NCBI GenBank assembly: GCA_963995525.1
Contig: OZ023214.1
Span: forward strand, 31,989,518-32,053,517
DNA from: Escarpia spicata
Taxonomy: Eukaryota > Annelida > Polychaeta > Sabellida > Siboglinidae
Length of the DNA: 64,000 nt
Reading direction: 5' to 3'
Shown: in pieces, positions 36,752-50,343 of the stretch
Layout of the letters: every line of letters begins with the position of its first letter
Numbering within the stretch: position 1 is the stretch's first letter
Position numbers and translations under genes: made by a program
The notes under the pieces: generated by a model
The model's database searches: none
The model's input: only the letters and a program-made list of their open reading frames with translations
What the model was told of the DNA's origin: nothing

Positions 36752-37916
36752 GTTGTTACCAGTTTCATGAGCTAATGCTGTTACCAGGCCCAAGTTACTG
36801 CAGTTTGTTTTGGTTAAATATAATTTAAAATATGAATCATGTTTGTTGTGTAGCTTTGTTTTAAATTACTTAACTACAGAATGGTTAATCATGATTGAGA
36901 TTGAGCATAGACTAGATAGAGACCAACTCGAGGTTTTCTTTTTTGTAGTTGTTTTCCAATTTCTCTGTTGACTTTGGTGTATTGTGATTAAAGCCTAAAG
37001 GCTATCTTCTTTGTCTCCCCATTGGTTCCTTGCGGGGCGGGGGGGGGGGGCACATCACATGGTCTGTTCTGCCCTCTCGATAAGTTGTCTTCAAGTTAAA
37101 TTATTGTGGTATTCTGAAATTTAATCTCAAGCTTGGTTGTTCATCCCTGTCCAGTCAAGATATTTCTGGACTCTGTCTCTCCATTTTCACATACAGAGTG
37201 AGTGATAGGAGCCACTGTGAAGGACAACTCTGACTCTATAACTTGTGTAGTCAGGACTCATTAGCTTTGGCAGGCAGTGGGTCTTGCAGAAGGACAATTT
37301 TTGACTTTAAACCATGGGCATATCAAGCTTGCTAGTCACTGAAGACATTGATGTATGTGGAGGAAAATCCACGAGACAGACCCAAGCATGGGCACTTTAC
37401 TACACTTATGTTCATTCCCATTTTGACACACAATTGTTTAATATCTTTATTTTATTCAAATACAAAAATTACATGTTATAAATAGTGCTGTATTTATGAT
37501 AACTGAAATTAACACTGTCATTGGAAATAAATTAGATTGATTTATTTTTATGATAAATGACCCAGGTATATTTATAAATGTCCCAATTATATGCTGTGTT
37601 CTAGTTTTGAAATGGTACCCACATTGAAGGAGTGGTCACCAGAAAACTAGGGCTATAGTGGGGAGTGTAGTGTACCAAAGTCTCATCCCCATTTGACAGC
37701 TATTATACTAGTCATGGTCAGAGCTAATCCAGAGTGTCCAGCAAGGAGGTTGTACATCCAGAGCTGTCTCGGGAGAAGCACACTACATGTGGGTGGGAAA
37801 GACTGATTCCGAAGCAGTCAGAAGCCTGTCTCATGAGAATTACTACTGTCAGTAGATGCTTGGAGGGCTTCAGTAGCCTTTCTTGTAACTTAAGAGTCAT
37901 GGCATGGGAGTAGATG

Positions 37917-38014
37917 ACACTGAAGTGTCCTACTATCTTATCATCACACTGAAGTGTTCTACTATCTTATCATTATCTTATCACCACACTGAAGTGTCCT
38001 ACTATCGTATTATC
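37917..38014. repeat. Short tandem repeat, unit about 30-39 bp, 3 copies
   Basis: ACACTGAAGTGTCCTACTAT-type units begin at about 37917, 37947 and 37986, separated by ATCTTATCAT-rich spacers. Confidence 0.9.
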
Positions 38015-38519
38015 ATGATTGTGTGTTAACTAGCTACACTGGCCAAGATGCATGTACCAAAATTTGCACTCACAGTGGGTATCTCAGTGCAGGATCATCC
38101 TATCTATAATTATATAGAGAGAGAGAGATCCAGCCCCAGTGGCTCTCTGAGTGATGGGTCATCCAGTGTATGATATAAACTTGGGTATCTGAGTGTTGGA
38201 TCACCATCATGCTGTATCAAGTGATACCAGCCCCAGCACTTGGATATTTCAGATTTGAGTTATAGACCACAGCCAATATCACCAATCATAACCAGGTTGG
38301 ACAGCTGGACATTATGTGTGAAACCATCACATGGTTGCCCTCTGCTATAACCACAGGAGTAATGATACCAGTGAACCTATATCACCCCTGTCCCAGCAGA
38401 GATGTCAGAGTAAACAGCTTTGTGATGTTTCTATATATAGGATGTGGACCCATTGTCATAGTCAGCTTAGTGAAGACTGGGTGAGTGCAGGTGAATCAGT
38501 ACTTCTTGAGTTGAATTTA

Positions 38520-40078
38520 TTGAATTTAATTAAATTTATTCAACATTCAACATAAGTAGAAAGTGTAATTTCAAATAAGGTGTAAACATGCACATTTGTA
38601 AGCTAATCCATCATAAACAGTGGAACAATGAGAAATATAGTTAAGCATTGAACAATCACGTGATAAGAAAATGGTGAAAGGGAATGCATGAAGTTTTAAA
38701 CTTATAAATATATAGCATTCCCCATACTTTACAATTGCACTGGTACAATACGTATACAATATATAACTTAAGTTATATTTAAACTACCTGAAGGTATGGT
38801 AGTTGATGTATAATAACAAACAGACTCAAAACATGAATTCATCATATTGCAGGAGTAAAGCTTTGTACATCTTTTTGAATTGATGAGTAGAATTACACAA
38901 ATTAATGTCAGCAAACAGGTCATTCCACATCTTAGGTCTCTTTATACTGATACATTTTTTACAAGTCCTACAAAAATCTTATTTTGAAATTTCAATTTTT
39001 CATATGGGTGTCATGATGACGGCTGTCATTAACTCTGGAAGTACAACATAATATTTGCCAGTAAAAGATTAGTATAAACCTTGAACATAAACACCATGCT
39101 ATTGAAATCCACCATGTCTTGTACAGTTAAAGTTTTCAACTGATAACAAATTGGTCTTGTATGAGCCATGAAGTCGGTCTTTTGACAAATCCAAATAGCT
39201 TTTGTCTGAATAATATGCAAGGTAGGTAGGTATTGCCCCAAATTTCACAACAATAATTTAAATATGGCATGATGAGAGTACAGTATAATGAGTATAATGA
39301 AGGCTTATTCAATAAATGTTTCACCCTATTCATTACAGATACATTTTTCGATATTTTACTTTTTATGTGGCTAATGTGTTCATCCCAATAAATGGGAATC
39401 AATGTGTACACCAAGAAATTTTGAAACATAGACTCAATTAATGTTCTTACCATTAATACTGACCATGTGGTTGTTTTCACTTTGTCTATTACCAAAAATC
39501 GTAACATTTGTTTTGGCTACATTTAGGGAAAGCTTATTAACTTGAAACCATCTGTATAATTTGTATAATTCTGTTGATACTTTTCGCACACTTGTGACAG
39601 ATTGTCACCTGAGTAAAAGAAATTAGTATCATCAGCAAAGACAATTGATTTAACTAACAATGTAATTAACAATGACACATTACACATATCATTAATATAT
39701 ATACCCTGTATATGATAAACAACGTAGGACCTAATATAGCACCCTGTGGAACCCCGCATGTAACATTCATTCGTTCTGAAGTTGTGTCATTAATACAAAC
39801 ATATTGGCTTCTGTTATTAAGATAACTACAGATCCACATATTAGATATTCCTCTTATTCTATAATGCTCAAGTTTTTATACGAGAATGTTGTGATCCACC
39901 GTATCAAAGGCCTTTTTTAGGTCAATGAAGACACCAACAGTAGGTTTACAATCACCAATAGAAGTAGTAATTTGTTCCACGAGTTCCACTAATGCCAGTG
40001 ATGTCGACATATTTTTCCTAAACCCATATTGCCTTTCATGCAATTTTTGTTTGTCATCTATAACTGACATCATCCTTC
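38520..40078 (-). mobile_element. Degenerate non-LTR retrotransposon (CR1/Jockey-like), 5'-truncated reverse-transcriptase relic
   Basis: Minus-strand frames read in order: QYGFRKNMST and DLKKAFDTVDHNIL (reverse-transcriptase finger and palm motifs, near 39880-40030); VTCGVPQGAILGP (near 39740-39770); FADDTNF (catalytic FADD box, near 39630); a RVKHLLNKPSLYSLYCTLIM segment (near 39300); and RPKMWNDLF with a C-terminal tail ending at a stop at 38826. Several frameshifts and stops separate these pieces, so the copy is dead. The endonuclease region is missing, so the insertion is 5'-truncated near 40078. The sequence after the stop ends near 38520 in AATAAATTC-like repeats, as is common at CR1/L2-type 3' ends. 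The exact clade is not certain. Confidence 0.88.
38826..40073 (-). pseudogene. Reverse-transcriptase pseudogene of the 38.5-40.1 kb element
   Basis: This is the recognisable protein-coding remnant inside the retrotransposon, read in several shifted frames from the QYGFRKN motif to the terminal stop. It lacks an N-terminal endonuclease and cannot make an intact protein. Confidence 0.85.
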
Positions 40079-42237
40079 CTTCCTATCATCATCTTATTGT
40101 TGGCTTCTGACCACATCTTAGCCTTGGGTGTGGTCACAGTCACATTGCATCTTGAGGTGGCTAAAACACTCCTTATGTAAGTTGCCAGATGTATAGGATG
40201 CTCCGACACTGGTAGGTGGCTAAGCTGGACAAGAAGTGGACCAAACTGGCAGGAGTCCAGCAATTAAATGAGTTATTATTGGCTCCGAGCAAAGCCATCA
40301 GCAGGAAGTAAGTGCAGTTATGAGCATGTTAATTCTGGTTGCTCGGCCAGTAACATAGCATCGTCAACAAGTGACGTTGCTGTGAGCACAGTGCTCGGTT
40401 TATTTTAGTCGGAGCTGTTAATCATGAAATTTTGATTACCCACAGCAGAAGATTGAGGTGTGACCGTCAGCATTTTGTCTCAAAGAGTGCTATGACTGCC
40501 CACCTGGGTTTTCTAGGAAACTATAACATGACATTGTATGCTCTGCATTTTGTGTTCCTGTCAGAAGGTGGTCATGAGTAGATTCCATGTGGACACATCT
40601 GTGGTATTCCTTGCCACATTCTGAGCTCTGTCCATACACTGGGTGGGTTCATTGGCCCCTCTACAAACCCTGTTACCTCACAGCATTAATGTAGCCCTTC
40701 AGCATATGGATGACTGATGATGCCACACATGTTACAAGGCTGATCATACAAATATGCGCCTATAAATTCACTGTTCCAAAGGTCAGCTTCTTATGTACTA
40801 GCAGGCCTTGCCCTTGCCCTTGTAGTACTTGACTTGAATTCAGAATCATCTGTCCCCCTCTATTACAACAGCATATGTTTTGCTGTTTCCATAATATTTT
40901 GTCTGTCTGACCCTGTTCATTTATTCCTGACATCAAATAGATCTGTTCTGGCATGTGTCCGATTGCTCAGGCAGCCGTGGTGTTGCAATCACATTCTGCA
41001 GAAAATTCATGCATGCAATGTAACTACTGCATGGTACTGAATGAGATTACTGCTGTATATATATATGGCATGTTCCCACATAGTATATGGCTGTTTAATA
41101 CACTGGTAGCAAGTTTTGGGAAAGGCAGACAGATGAGAGGGCAACATTCGATGAACCAGAGAAACTTGTCATAAACATCAGCATGATGAGTATTTCTTCA
41201 AACTGCTCTTGATGGCCTTCGTTGTGTCATAAATTGTTTGACCTATTGCATATCATCTTGTCATTAGTAGATTAATACAAAAACTAACTATCCAACTTGT
41301 TATTATGATCTAGAGTGTGCTGTTTGAATATGTGTGCAGTGTTTCCTTATATGAGGCTGCAACATTGGTGTAACAGGCCGAGAGTAGTCCCGTGCTGAAA
41401 GTAGGCATCTGCTAGGACTGTACCCAAAGTAAGCATTGCTTCTAATGTGACTTGCGCTAGTAATACATCTAAGTAAAATATTTAAATTAGATTACACATC
41501 AAATGTAATAACTTGTGCAGTTATTTGCAGGAAAACCTAATAAAAACAACAATAAAAAGAAAAAAACACATAGCTACTTAACAGTCAAAGGTAAATTAAA
41601 ATGTCAGAAGGGTAGGTCAAATTGTGGAATATTGGATGGAAACAACTTATATAGGCTTACATTTCTGGTTGCTGGCAGACAGCATGTTGGCTTGTGACTG
41701 AGGGAAGGACCAGTTGTGTACGTAGATAAAATATTCCTGTTTTGAACACCTGACAGGGAGCATCTCTTTTGTTGATTTTCTCAAGAAGCAATATGTAGGA
41801 TTTGATGAAACACTACAGCAGGTTGGTGACGTGACACGCAGCAACTTGTGATGTTATGTTGACATCTTAATTGTTACTTCGCTAGCAGAACGGAAACAAT
41901 ATTGCCATGTGAGGAAGCATGTGTTGTGGAAACTGACCAGTGACATGGCCGTCTCATGGCAATGCTGCACTCACTGGCTTCTGCCAGACATTGCATCATA
42001 GTGTCAAGTGTATTAGTTTGTCCACTTAGAATGACAAGAGCGACTCAATTATTGAACTTGTGCTAAAACTCCAGTCAGTCACTTCACATGTGACAATTTC
42101 AACTTCTGTCCAAATAAATTTTGTAGGAGACACCTAACATTTCAAGTGCATTGCATACAAAGTACCTACTGTAGTCAGATTGCAGTCTGTACCCTATGGG
42201 GTATATCCTACTGGTTACCCCCAACTGTAACTAGCAC

Positions 42238-42696
42238 TGTTTTTGCTGTTTTTGCTGTTTTTGCTGTTCTTGCTGTTCTTGCTGTTCTTGCTGTTCTTAC
42301 TGTCCTTGCTGTTCTTGCTGTTCTTGCTGTTCTTGCTGTTCTTGCTGTCCTTGCTGTCCTTGCTGTTCTTGCTGTCCTTGCTGTCCTTGCTGTTCTTGCT
42401 GGTCTTGCTGTCCTTGCCGTCCTTGCCGTCCTTGCCGTCCTTGCCGTCCTTGCCGTTCTTGCCGTTCTTGCCGTCCTTGCCGTCCTTGCCGTCCTTGCCG
42501 TCCTTGCCGTCCTTGCCGTCCTTGCCGTCCTTGCCGTCCTTGCCGTCCTTGCCGTCCTTGCCGTCCTTGACGTCCTTGCCGTTCTTGCCGTTCTTGCCGT
42601 TCTTGCCGTCCTTGCCGTTCTTGCTGTTCTTACTGTTCTGGCTGTTCTTATTGATCTTACTGTTCTTACTGTTCTTACTGTTCTTACTGTTCTTCA
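42238..42696. repeat. 9-bp tandem array, about 50 copies
   Basis: Units are variants of GCTGTTCTT and GCCGTCCTT. The first (to about 42416) and last (from about 42622) parts are GCTG-type; the middle 200 bp is almost pure GCCGTCCTT. The plus strand contains almost no A. Long Leu/Val/Ala or Leu/Phe/Ser/Pro frames across it are repeat products. Confidence 0.97.
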
Positions 42697-45600
42697 GACT
42701 TCATGTTTCTCATTGTCTCTGCCTAATTGCCGTTAACTATTCCTCTAATATGTCCTTTGTGTCTGGTGACGTGTTCAAAAATGATAGTTTGCATTATGTT
42801 ATAATGAGACCATGTGAAACGTTCGTTAGCAGTCTTGTGGGATAATTTGTAGCATACAGTTGGCTACCTGCCTAAAACCAGTGATGCAGTTCTATTTAGG
42901 CCAGTGCCTATCTATCTAGGTGATGTTGTTTGTGCCCCTAATACTTACAGTACTTGTCATGCAAGTATGTAACACACGCTACTCAAGGTTAACACAATAT
43001 CCTCCTGTTCTCTGCCTGTCAGTTTTCCCACCTCTGACAACCCATACCAGAACCTGCATAACCTAATCAGTGTTTACTAGCTATAGGAATGGCTTCTAAT
43101 TATGTAGAAATGGTGTTTCACTAATAGTCATGCTACTATTTGGGATTAGCTTCCTGGAGGTCAGTTTAATTAGACACACTTGGTCTCTAATGAAGGGTTT
43201 GATTGAGGATATCACAGAGGATGGGATAGCTGCAATTAGATCATTGTCATCAATCCATGTGACAAGGACATGTACTTGCAATAGCAACCATAGGTGCAGG
43301 ACTAACACTCAGTAATTTGTGTTTGCATGCAGATCAGTATGTTAGATGAACGAGCTATTGATTAAGGCAGTTTTCTTGGAACGACATTCCTGAAATAATA
43401 CATCAGGACTGCGTGTGATTTTCATCTGATGTAGAAGTGAGATTGCGTGCGAAATGAATTGAGTGGTCCCACCGGATCGGCTGACATAAATGTTGGCTGT
43501 TCTCGTGACATTTATGCAAAACTAGCCAACTGTGTGCGATTGATTATAGGAACAGATGTGCAAGTTTTGAAATGTGCCAAATCTTTTGTATTAGTCAAGT
43601 GCACAGATACTGTCAACATGGAATATTAATGTATTCAATATGTGGTGCATGAGTTTCATTTTAATGTGCTTCACTTGTCCTCTGCAACTCAGTGAATCTT
43701 GACCTTGAAACGCCCATGTGTGCAATGAAAAATAGATTATCTTTAGAAATGTCTTCAGTGGACTCACTGTTCTGGCTAATGTGTGTAAGTGTTTTTTTTT
43801 TTTTTTAAGTTGGTGCCCTTTAATGTGCCACAACCAGTTATATAATAAAGCGTACTGGTACTTAACTTGTGTTTCTTCTCTTCCAACAATTGTTTATGGT
43901 ATGTTACTCACTGCCAGGCTGCTAGGGGGCTAGCTGGTATCCCCCTGTGGCTAGAATTTTCAATGTAAGAATAGGAATAGAATATCAGTTTTGGTGCTGC
44001 TAATTTTAATCTTATATGTTTCTAAATAAACTAGGTTTTGTTTGATGATTGTGTAGTATGCTTGTAAAGATTTCTTTCCGATCCTGTTTGAAATGACAGT
44101 AACTGAACTGGACTTTCAGTTTCAGTGGAATCTTGGAAAGCCAAGGGTGTCTTTGATCACCTCTCTGCCTAGCCAAGTTATGTAAATCTTTAACTATATT
44201 TCATTATGCCATGATGCAGAACTATTTGTGAGACACAGACAATGCCACTACATGTACCGTGTTATCAGTGCAATGCCTCTTGTGTTTCGTAGGTATGGGG
44301 CGTTGATAACTGCAGAGAGAACATGCAAGATGTCGGTGTGCATAACAGTCACTCAAGCAGCAGATACCTGGGCGAAACAGTAAGTAGAGCGTCCCCCGCA
44401 CTTCTGCTGCTGTGTCATCCCCATAGCATCTGTCAGGGAGGCAGAATGCCACTGTGTAATAGGCAACCTGTCCACTACAACTGGCTCTCTAGAGTCCACA
44501 CCAAGTTGATGACATTAAGATAAAGGGCAACTGCCACACTATTGATCTTGTATTACTAGCGGTTTCTGTCCATGTCTTGATACCTCAGAAGATCTTTATT
44601 TGAGCTTGATACTTTGCTAGCCACACTACAGGGTAGCATTTTGGACTTTCATGAAATAAATATATTTCACAGTTACATATAAATCTGACGTATGTTGCAG
44701 TCATATATTTATATATATAATATACAACATGTCGTTTCAATGTAATATTTCTGCATTTGGCAGTTCTGAAAAAAATCAGAATGGAGAACACTATTTGTTG
44801 CCATAACTTTTTGTCATCTGCTGCTGATCCACAGATAAAAAATACTGTTCCGGATGTACCCAAATAAACCCTTATCAAAATATGATATGGACAAAGTAAA
44901 CAGAAAATATCATGCCTAGTTCATGATAATGAGAGGTTGATATATTATAATGATAATGGCATTGACTGTTCTTTCGGTCATTGACATTTTAACCTGTGGG
45001 ATGATGTTAGTGAACTTTTTGCCTGTGGCGTGATATTGGTGGACATTTCGCCAGTGGCGTTTTTTGTTAGGCGATGATATTTGATCCCGGGAACCCCCAT
45101 ACGACTACAATGGAATGATATTGATAATATGCCGGTCTGCCGCCAAATGACGTGGCTGTTGGCTCAATCGGTTGTGTCTGCACAAGCAATGTATGTCATA
45201 TGGGTATTGGCAAACATCACCGGTTGTAGGTCATTGCTATAAATATACAGTATCTGCCACCTGTGATAGGGCCTACAAGTCCGACTGAAAGGCTTTGTCC
45301 CACGCCAACACGACTACTAGTTTGCCATTGTTCCTTTGGGATTCGTAAATAACTGCCAGATCTGTGACCTTTGTCGAAAAGATTAAGGCGCATATTGTCT
45401 ACACGATATGAATTTTGATACGATTCACTGCGTTCGACCTGTTTTAGTGCACTGTGTTCGCCCATAGAAACAGTCAGGTATACTGACTCACTAGAGAAAA
45501 GCTGCGGGTAAATGAATGTAAATGGATCTTGTGGTGAATAATGAACTGTGCATGGTTTAACCCTTTGCCTAGCATGTGAACTCGTTACACAAATTGTGCT

Positions 45601-46238
45601 GTATATATTTATGATGACAGGCACTATTGTTTGACTACTGCAGATAGCCTGCATTTGTTATTCTGTCTGCCCGTAATGTGTGAGTAATGTGTGATATCAT
45701 CGGTTGTCGTTCGTTCGTTAGTTGTCTGATTAATGGTGGATGACACACTCTGGTAGTTTGTTTGTTGGTTGCATCCTTGTCAAGTTTCAAATATATCCAA
45801 GTCACGAAATACCAGAATATTCAATGAGGGGAGACTGACTGTTTTTTTTAATCAATACTTTTTGAGGTTTATTGTGTTCTCACTGATAAACAGTAAGGAA
45901 ATACACAGTAAGAGAGGAAGAACAATTGATGATGGCTAAAACTTTGTGTTTGGCTACTGTGTAGGGTTAAGTTTGTTTGGAGTCTGTAGTTGGAAACTAG
46001 AATCCATCAGGAACACCACTTAGTTTAGTGTCGTTTTACTTGTCCAGACTTTGAAATCTGGGTCGAAATTATCTCCAGTTTATGGTAAGGCCCTGTTTTA
46101 TAAAGGACACACATTTCGGCTTTCTCATGTGTGTGCTCTGTGAATCAGTAGGGCCTACTTAGTTTTTATGGGAAGAACTTGGTGAGCCACCCACTGCTTT
46201 TGACCCCTGTGTGTTCTGGTTGTTAGGTTTCCGGTGGC

Positions 46239-46264
46239 GGGAGGGAGGGAGGGAGGGAGGGGGG
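46239..46264. repeat. (GAGG)n microsatellite
   Basis: GGGAGGGAGGGAGGGAGG run followed by GGGG. Confidence 0.95.
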
Positions 46265-46701
46265 TTATTGGCACACTCTGATGGATATGATGACATTGCA
46301 GCTGCCACGCCCAACTTTAAGAGTAGTGATCACTGACACGCTTTCAAGTTGTGTCTATGTTGTTCAGCAATCAGGGGAGATCTGGGCATGAACATGTCAG
46401 GGAGAATTAGTGTAACATTGTTAGGTAATACAGAAGCAGCATGTTCTATTAACACACAAGTGAGCCCAGTGCTAAAGCTGTATTTATAGCTCAAGTGCTG
46501 TCTGTGCATGTGCAGTACGCCATCAGTCTAGAACTCTTGTGCTTCGGTTAACCAACTGGAGTTCAAAACTATAAACCAAAACTAAAGGTCGATCGAAATT
46601 TGCCTGTACACAAGAATTTGTTAGACGCATAAAGCAAACATTCGTTGATGATTGTGATGTAATGCTGCGCTTATATTTACCATGAATATGAGTTCACAAC
46701 T

Positions 46702-46742
46702 CCATGATACACATGATACACATGATACACATGATACACATG
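46702..46742. repeat. 9-bp tandem repeat CATGATACA, 4.5 copies
   Basis: Perfect CATGATACA units in a row. Confidence 0.95.
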
Positions 46743-47439
46743 TATTCACACATCGACAACTCAGGCTTTGGCTTCATTTCCAACTTCACCACTGGTAAAT
46801 GTAACTTGAATGTGGTGAATCACATTCGTGGACAATGCAAGCACTTTGGAACGCAGTATAACAGGCCTCGAATTTGACCACAGATATTTTCGGCACTGAT
46901 TGTTGCAATGCCTTGGCCACTGGCTGTTGTACCTCGGAAATTTAATAATAATTCATGAAAAAATTTACCGTGCCACGTGATCAGTCTCAGCCAGCTGACC
47001 TCGACCTAAATTTTGCAACTAAATTTGAGGCGTGTTATAATATTAATGGAGAAACACAAATTGGCCATTGGTTTTTATAAGGTAAATAGTGTGTGTGCAT
47101 TGTTGTGGCCATGACAACTTCATAAAATATGCAAACAATCAATCGGGCGTAGTACTATTGATAAATAAGATCTGGTGATTACAGTGGTTGTTAGTTAACA
47201 TATTTAACAACAGAGATTGGTTGGGTAAAGAGCAATGGTATTGGTAGTTTAACGAGTAATAGTTGAAGAATATATTCATCAAGCCTTAATATTATAATGG
47301 TGACATGATATTTTTTATCTAGACCTGTCCTAATTCTCATGTTGATTTCTGGTTCCTAGCCTAGTGAATGTCTACTTGAGTCTACCATAGGGTCATGACA
47401 ATTTGGTGATATTTCCAGGTCAATAGTCCTTATCTTTTT

Positions 47440-47472
47440 CACTGGCTGGGGCATTAATCACCCCAGCCAGTG
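47440..47472. repeat. Perfect 12-bp inverted repeat (hairpin)
   Basis: CACTGGCTGGGG at 47440-47451 and CCCCAGCCAGTG at 47461-47472 are exact reverse complements with a 9-base spacer. The stem is GC-rich in an AT-rich surrounding. Confidence 0.9.
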
Positions 47473-48567
47473 TGGGTCAGTTGTGATCATGGTTCTTTAT
47501 CAGTGGCCAACTGAGATTGAGGTATTGTTGTGCTAACTAGTTACTGTGTCAAGTGTAACAAAGGACTGTGTAGACTTTTGTGAAAGTGTCCTTCTGGGGG
47601 AACAAAGCATCTGGTCGTGGCACAATGGTTCATTCATTTATTAATACAACAGATTAGTTAGATAAAAGCATGCCACTAGGCAAGTAAGCGCACAGTGGGC
47701 AGGTTCAGAAAAAAGAGACGATACTGAATTTTTTATTCGTACATATGTGATTTTATCTGATGAATTGGCGTCAGTTTGACACTGGATATCACCACACGGA
47801 ATGCAGGTTGATAATCGTTTACAGCAATATACTATATAAAGAGGGAAAGACGAAATGGGAGGATTTGTTTTTGTGAAATTAATAGACATGAATTTGACCA
47901 TACGTATTGTATTGGTTATTGGGTTAAGCTCTGTTATGATATTAGTAATTACTCTCAATTGCATCTTTCAGAGTGTTTTCACCCAATATACACAGTCATG
48001 GCAGAACTGTTTTTACATGTGTTGTGTCTGAGTGGTGGTTTCAGCGATGCTGTATACAGAATAATGTGGGGTTTCTTAACCTTTCGCTGGGCTGACGCAG
48101 CTCTCGAAGCTTGCTGACAACGTATCAGTTCACTGTTGTATTGATCTGGACCTGTTTATCAGCTGATCCATTCTTGGCCTGACCCACCCCTGCCAGCAGT
48201 CTGCGGTCACATTGCCTCCGCCATTATTTACTTGCATGCTTTTAACCCTTGTTATGGATCTGCACAGATAGAATTACTTGCTGCTTTATTATGACATTGC
48301 ATGAGCAGCTTGTTTTGCACAGTAGCTGGCGGCTAATTTTATTCATGTGCTAGTGGCGTTGGTATTCATGTCCTGGTTCAATCGACTGACCTCCATGTGC
48401 AACAACGCAGCAACTATACAACTTAAAGCAAATTGCCTATAAAGCATTTCTTTAATCTTGAATAAATTTATGATTAATAGTGTTCTGTGATTTATTATTT
48501 GTGGAAATGTAATGCTATGTGCATGTGAACATGCTTTCTTCTGGTTACTTAGCATTGTGCAAGGAAT

Positions 48568-48800
48568 TAGTTTGGTCCTGGATATTGAGTGTTGCACAAA
48601 TTACAAGAAACATGCTCTGTTCTATATTCACTTAGTATCATATACAAAGAATATGTTTGGTACTGTACCCCCAGTAACGTACAAGGAACATGTTTGGTTT
48701 TGTACGCTTAATTTCATACAAGAAAAACAAATATGTTTGGTCCTGTACACTGAGTGTCGTTCAATGAACATGCTTGATCTTGTATACTTAAGTGTATCAA
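48568..48800. repeat. Degenerate minisatellite, unit about 37-43 bp, about 6 copies
   Basis: ATGTTTGGTNCTGTAC-like cores recur at about 48568, 48611, 48653, 48690, 48733 and 48770, each followed by an ACTNAGTNTC and an ACAAGGAAC-like block. It accounts for an otherwise unexplained 100-codon open frame on the plus strand. Confidence 0.75.
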
Positions 48801-50104
48801 GGATAGATCGCCTATGACGACTGGCTAAATGCTACTTCGGACATAAGTATTCGTGTTTGTCCTTGGAACCTGTCCAGTTGGAAAGTGATGGACATGATAA
48901 GAAAGATACAGGGATGGACAGAGATAGACACAGTATGATGTCGTAATGTTTATTGAACGTTCAACATGTGGGTGGAATCAGTTGCTAGTAGGTAGTCCTG
49001 CCACAGTCTACATGACAACTGACAACAGACACTTGGATGAGTCAGATATAGAATCCTGCTTCCTAACCACTTCCAAATAACATTCTGTGGTGTTGGGAAT
49101 TAGCAATGAACACTTTGGTCACTTAGAGCCCATAAGTGCAGGGTAATGACCTACAGCTGTCCAGCCTAGACCCATCTGTAAAACCCAAGGAGGTAGCCCT
49201 GGGGAGATTAGTTTCCAACCTTGTCTAGCAGCTGGCCTAGTTACATTATTATAATTAGGCTGGTCTACTACATGGATGTGGCAAAAATAAGGTTGGGCAT
49301 ACCTGATACCAAACAAAATATGTGTTATATATATGTTTTACATTTGAATGTGGATATTGTCTAACATGGAACAGGCTTCAAATACCAGGTCAAATATGCT
49401 TGGCATGGAGTCTTTCCCTTCCTTCAGGAGTGGCCTTTATCAGAGCATACAACAGGCTGTATGAAGCCATGATGTTTCCATAGCAACAAATTTTCCCATT
49501 ATCACAATATCACCCCTGCTCAGTGTGAGGAGTGGCTGCAGAGATCACCTGTCACAGCACCATTGTTTGCATAGAATTTGATGATGGTTGAATGGTTTGG
49601 GCCAGTGGTGGAGTTGGGTGCATGTGTGTGTTGTCTGACTGCAGCCAGCTGTGGCCTGCATCATTGAGTGTGAGGTAACCACCACAGCCACAGCAGCAGT
49701 CATGCCCTCCTGCATGTAGCACAACCACTCTCTCTCTCTGTGTACCTGCCATTGATTATTGCTACTTTTCACTGGGATGCTGTGTGTGCGTGTGTGTGTG
49801 CGCGCTGCAGTCCTGTATTAGTCAAAGACCTGTGCACACTGGATGTGCACGTATGTCAGCATCGTGCGCATGCTAGCTAGCTGATCGTGGTTCTGTGCTG
49901 CTGGACATGGGAAATGCATATAAAAGGGGATGAAACCTTGATTAAGATTCAGCTGTGGAAGGTGAGTTGGTATGTGTGTCGGGAATGTGGGTTTGTGTGT
50001 CATGTATGTATATTATGATTTTGTAGAAATACAAGTACAGCTGTAGGTATTGTACACGTGTGTATGTGTACAGTTATTACACACATAATGTTGTACACCT
50101 TGTG

Positions 50105-50310
50105 CATGTGTGTACATATATATATATATATACACATCTATACATGTACATAATTAAATATGTATGTATATATGTATGTAATTTATGTGTTTATATATAT
50201 ATTATATATATATATATATATATGTAATGTGTATGCTGGTCTATATACATAACATACACAAATACATACATACATACATTATGATACATACACGAACATA
50301 CATACATACA

Positions 50311-50343
<33 letters not shown>

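Noticed and set aside
42146..42845. Leu/Val/Ala- and Leu/Phe/Ser/Pro-repeat open frames resembling a membrane protein
   Set aside because: Products of the 9-bp array; flanking residues match nothing.
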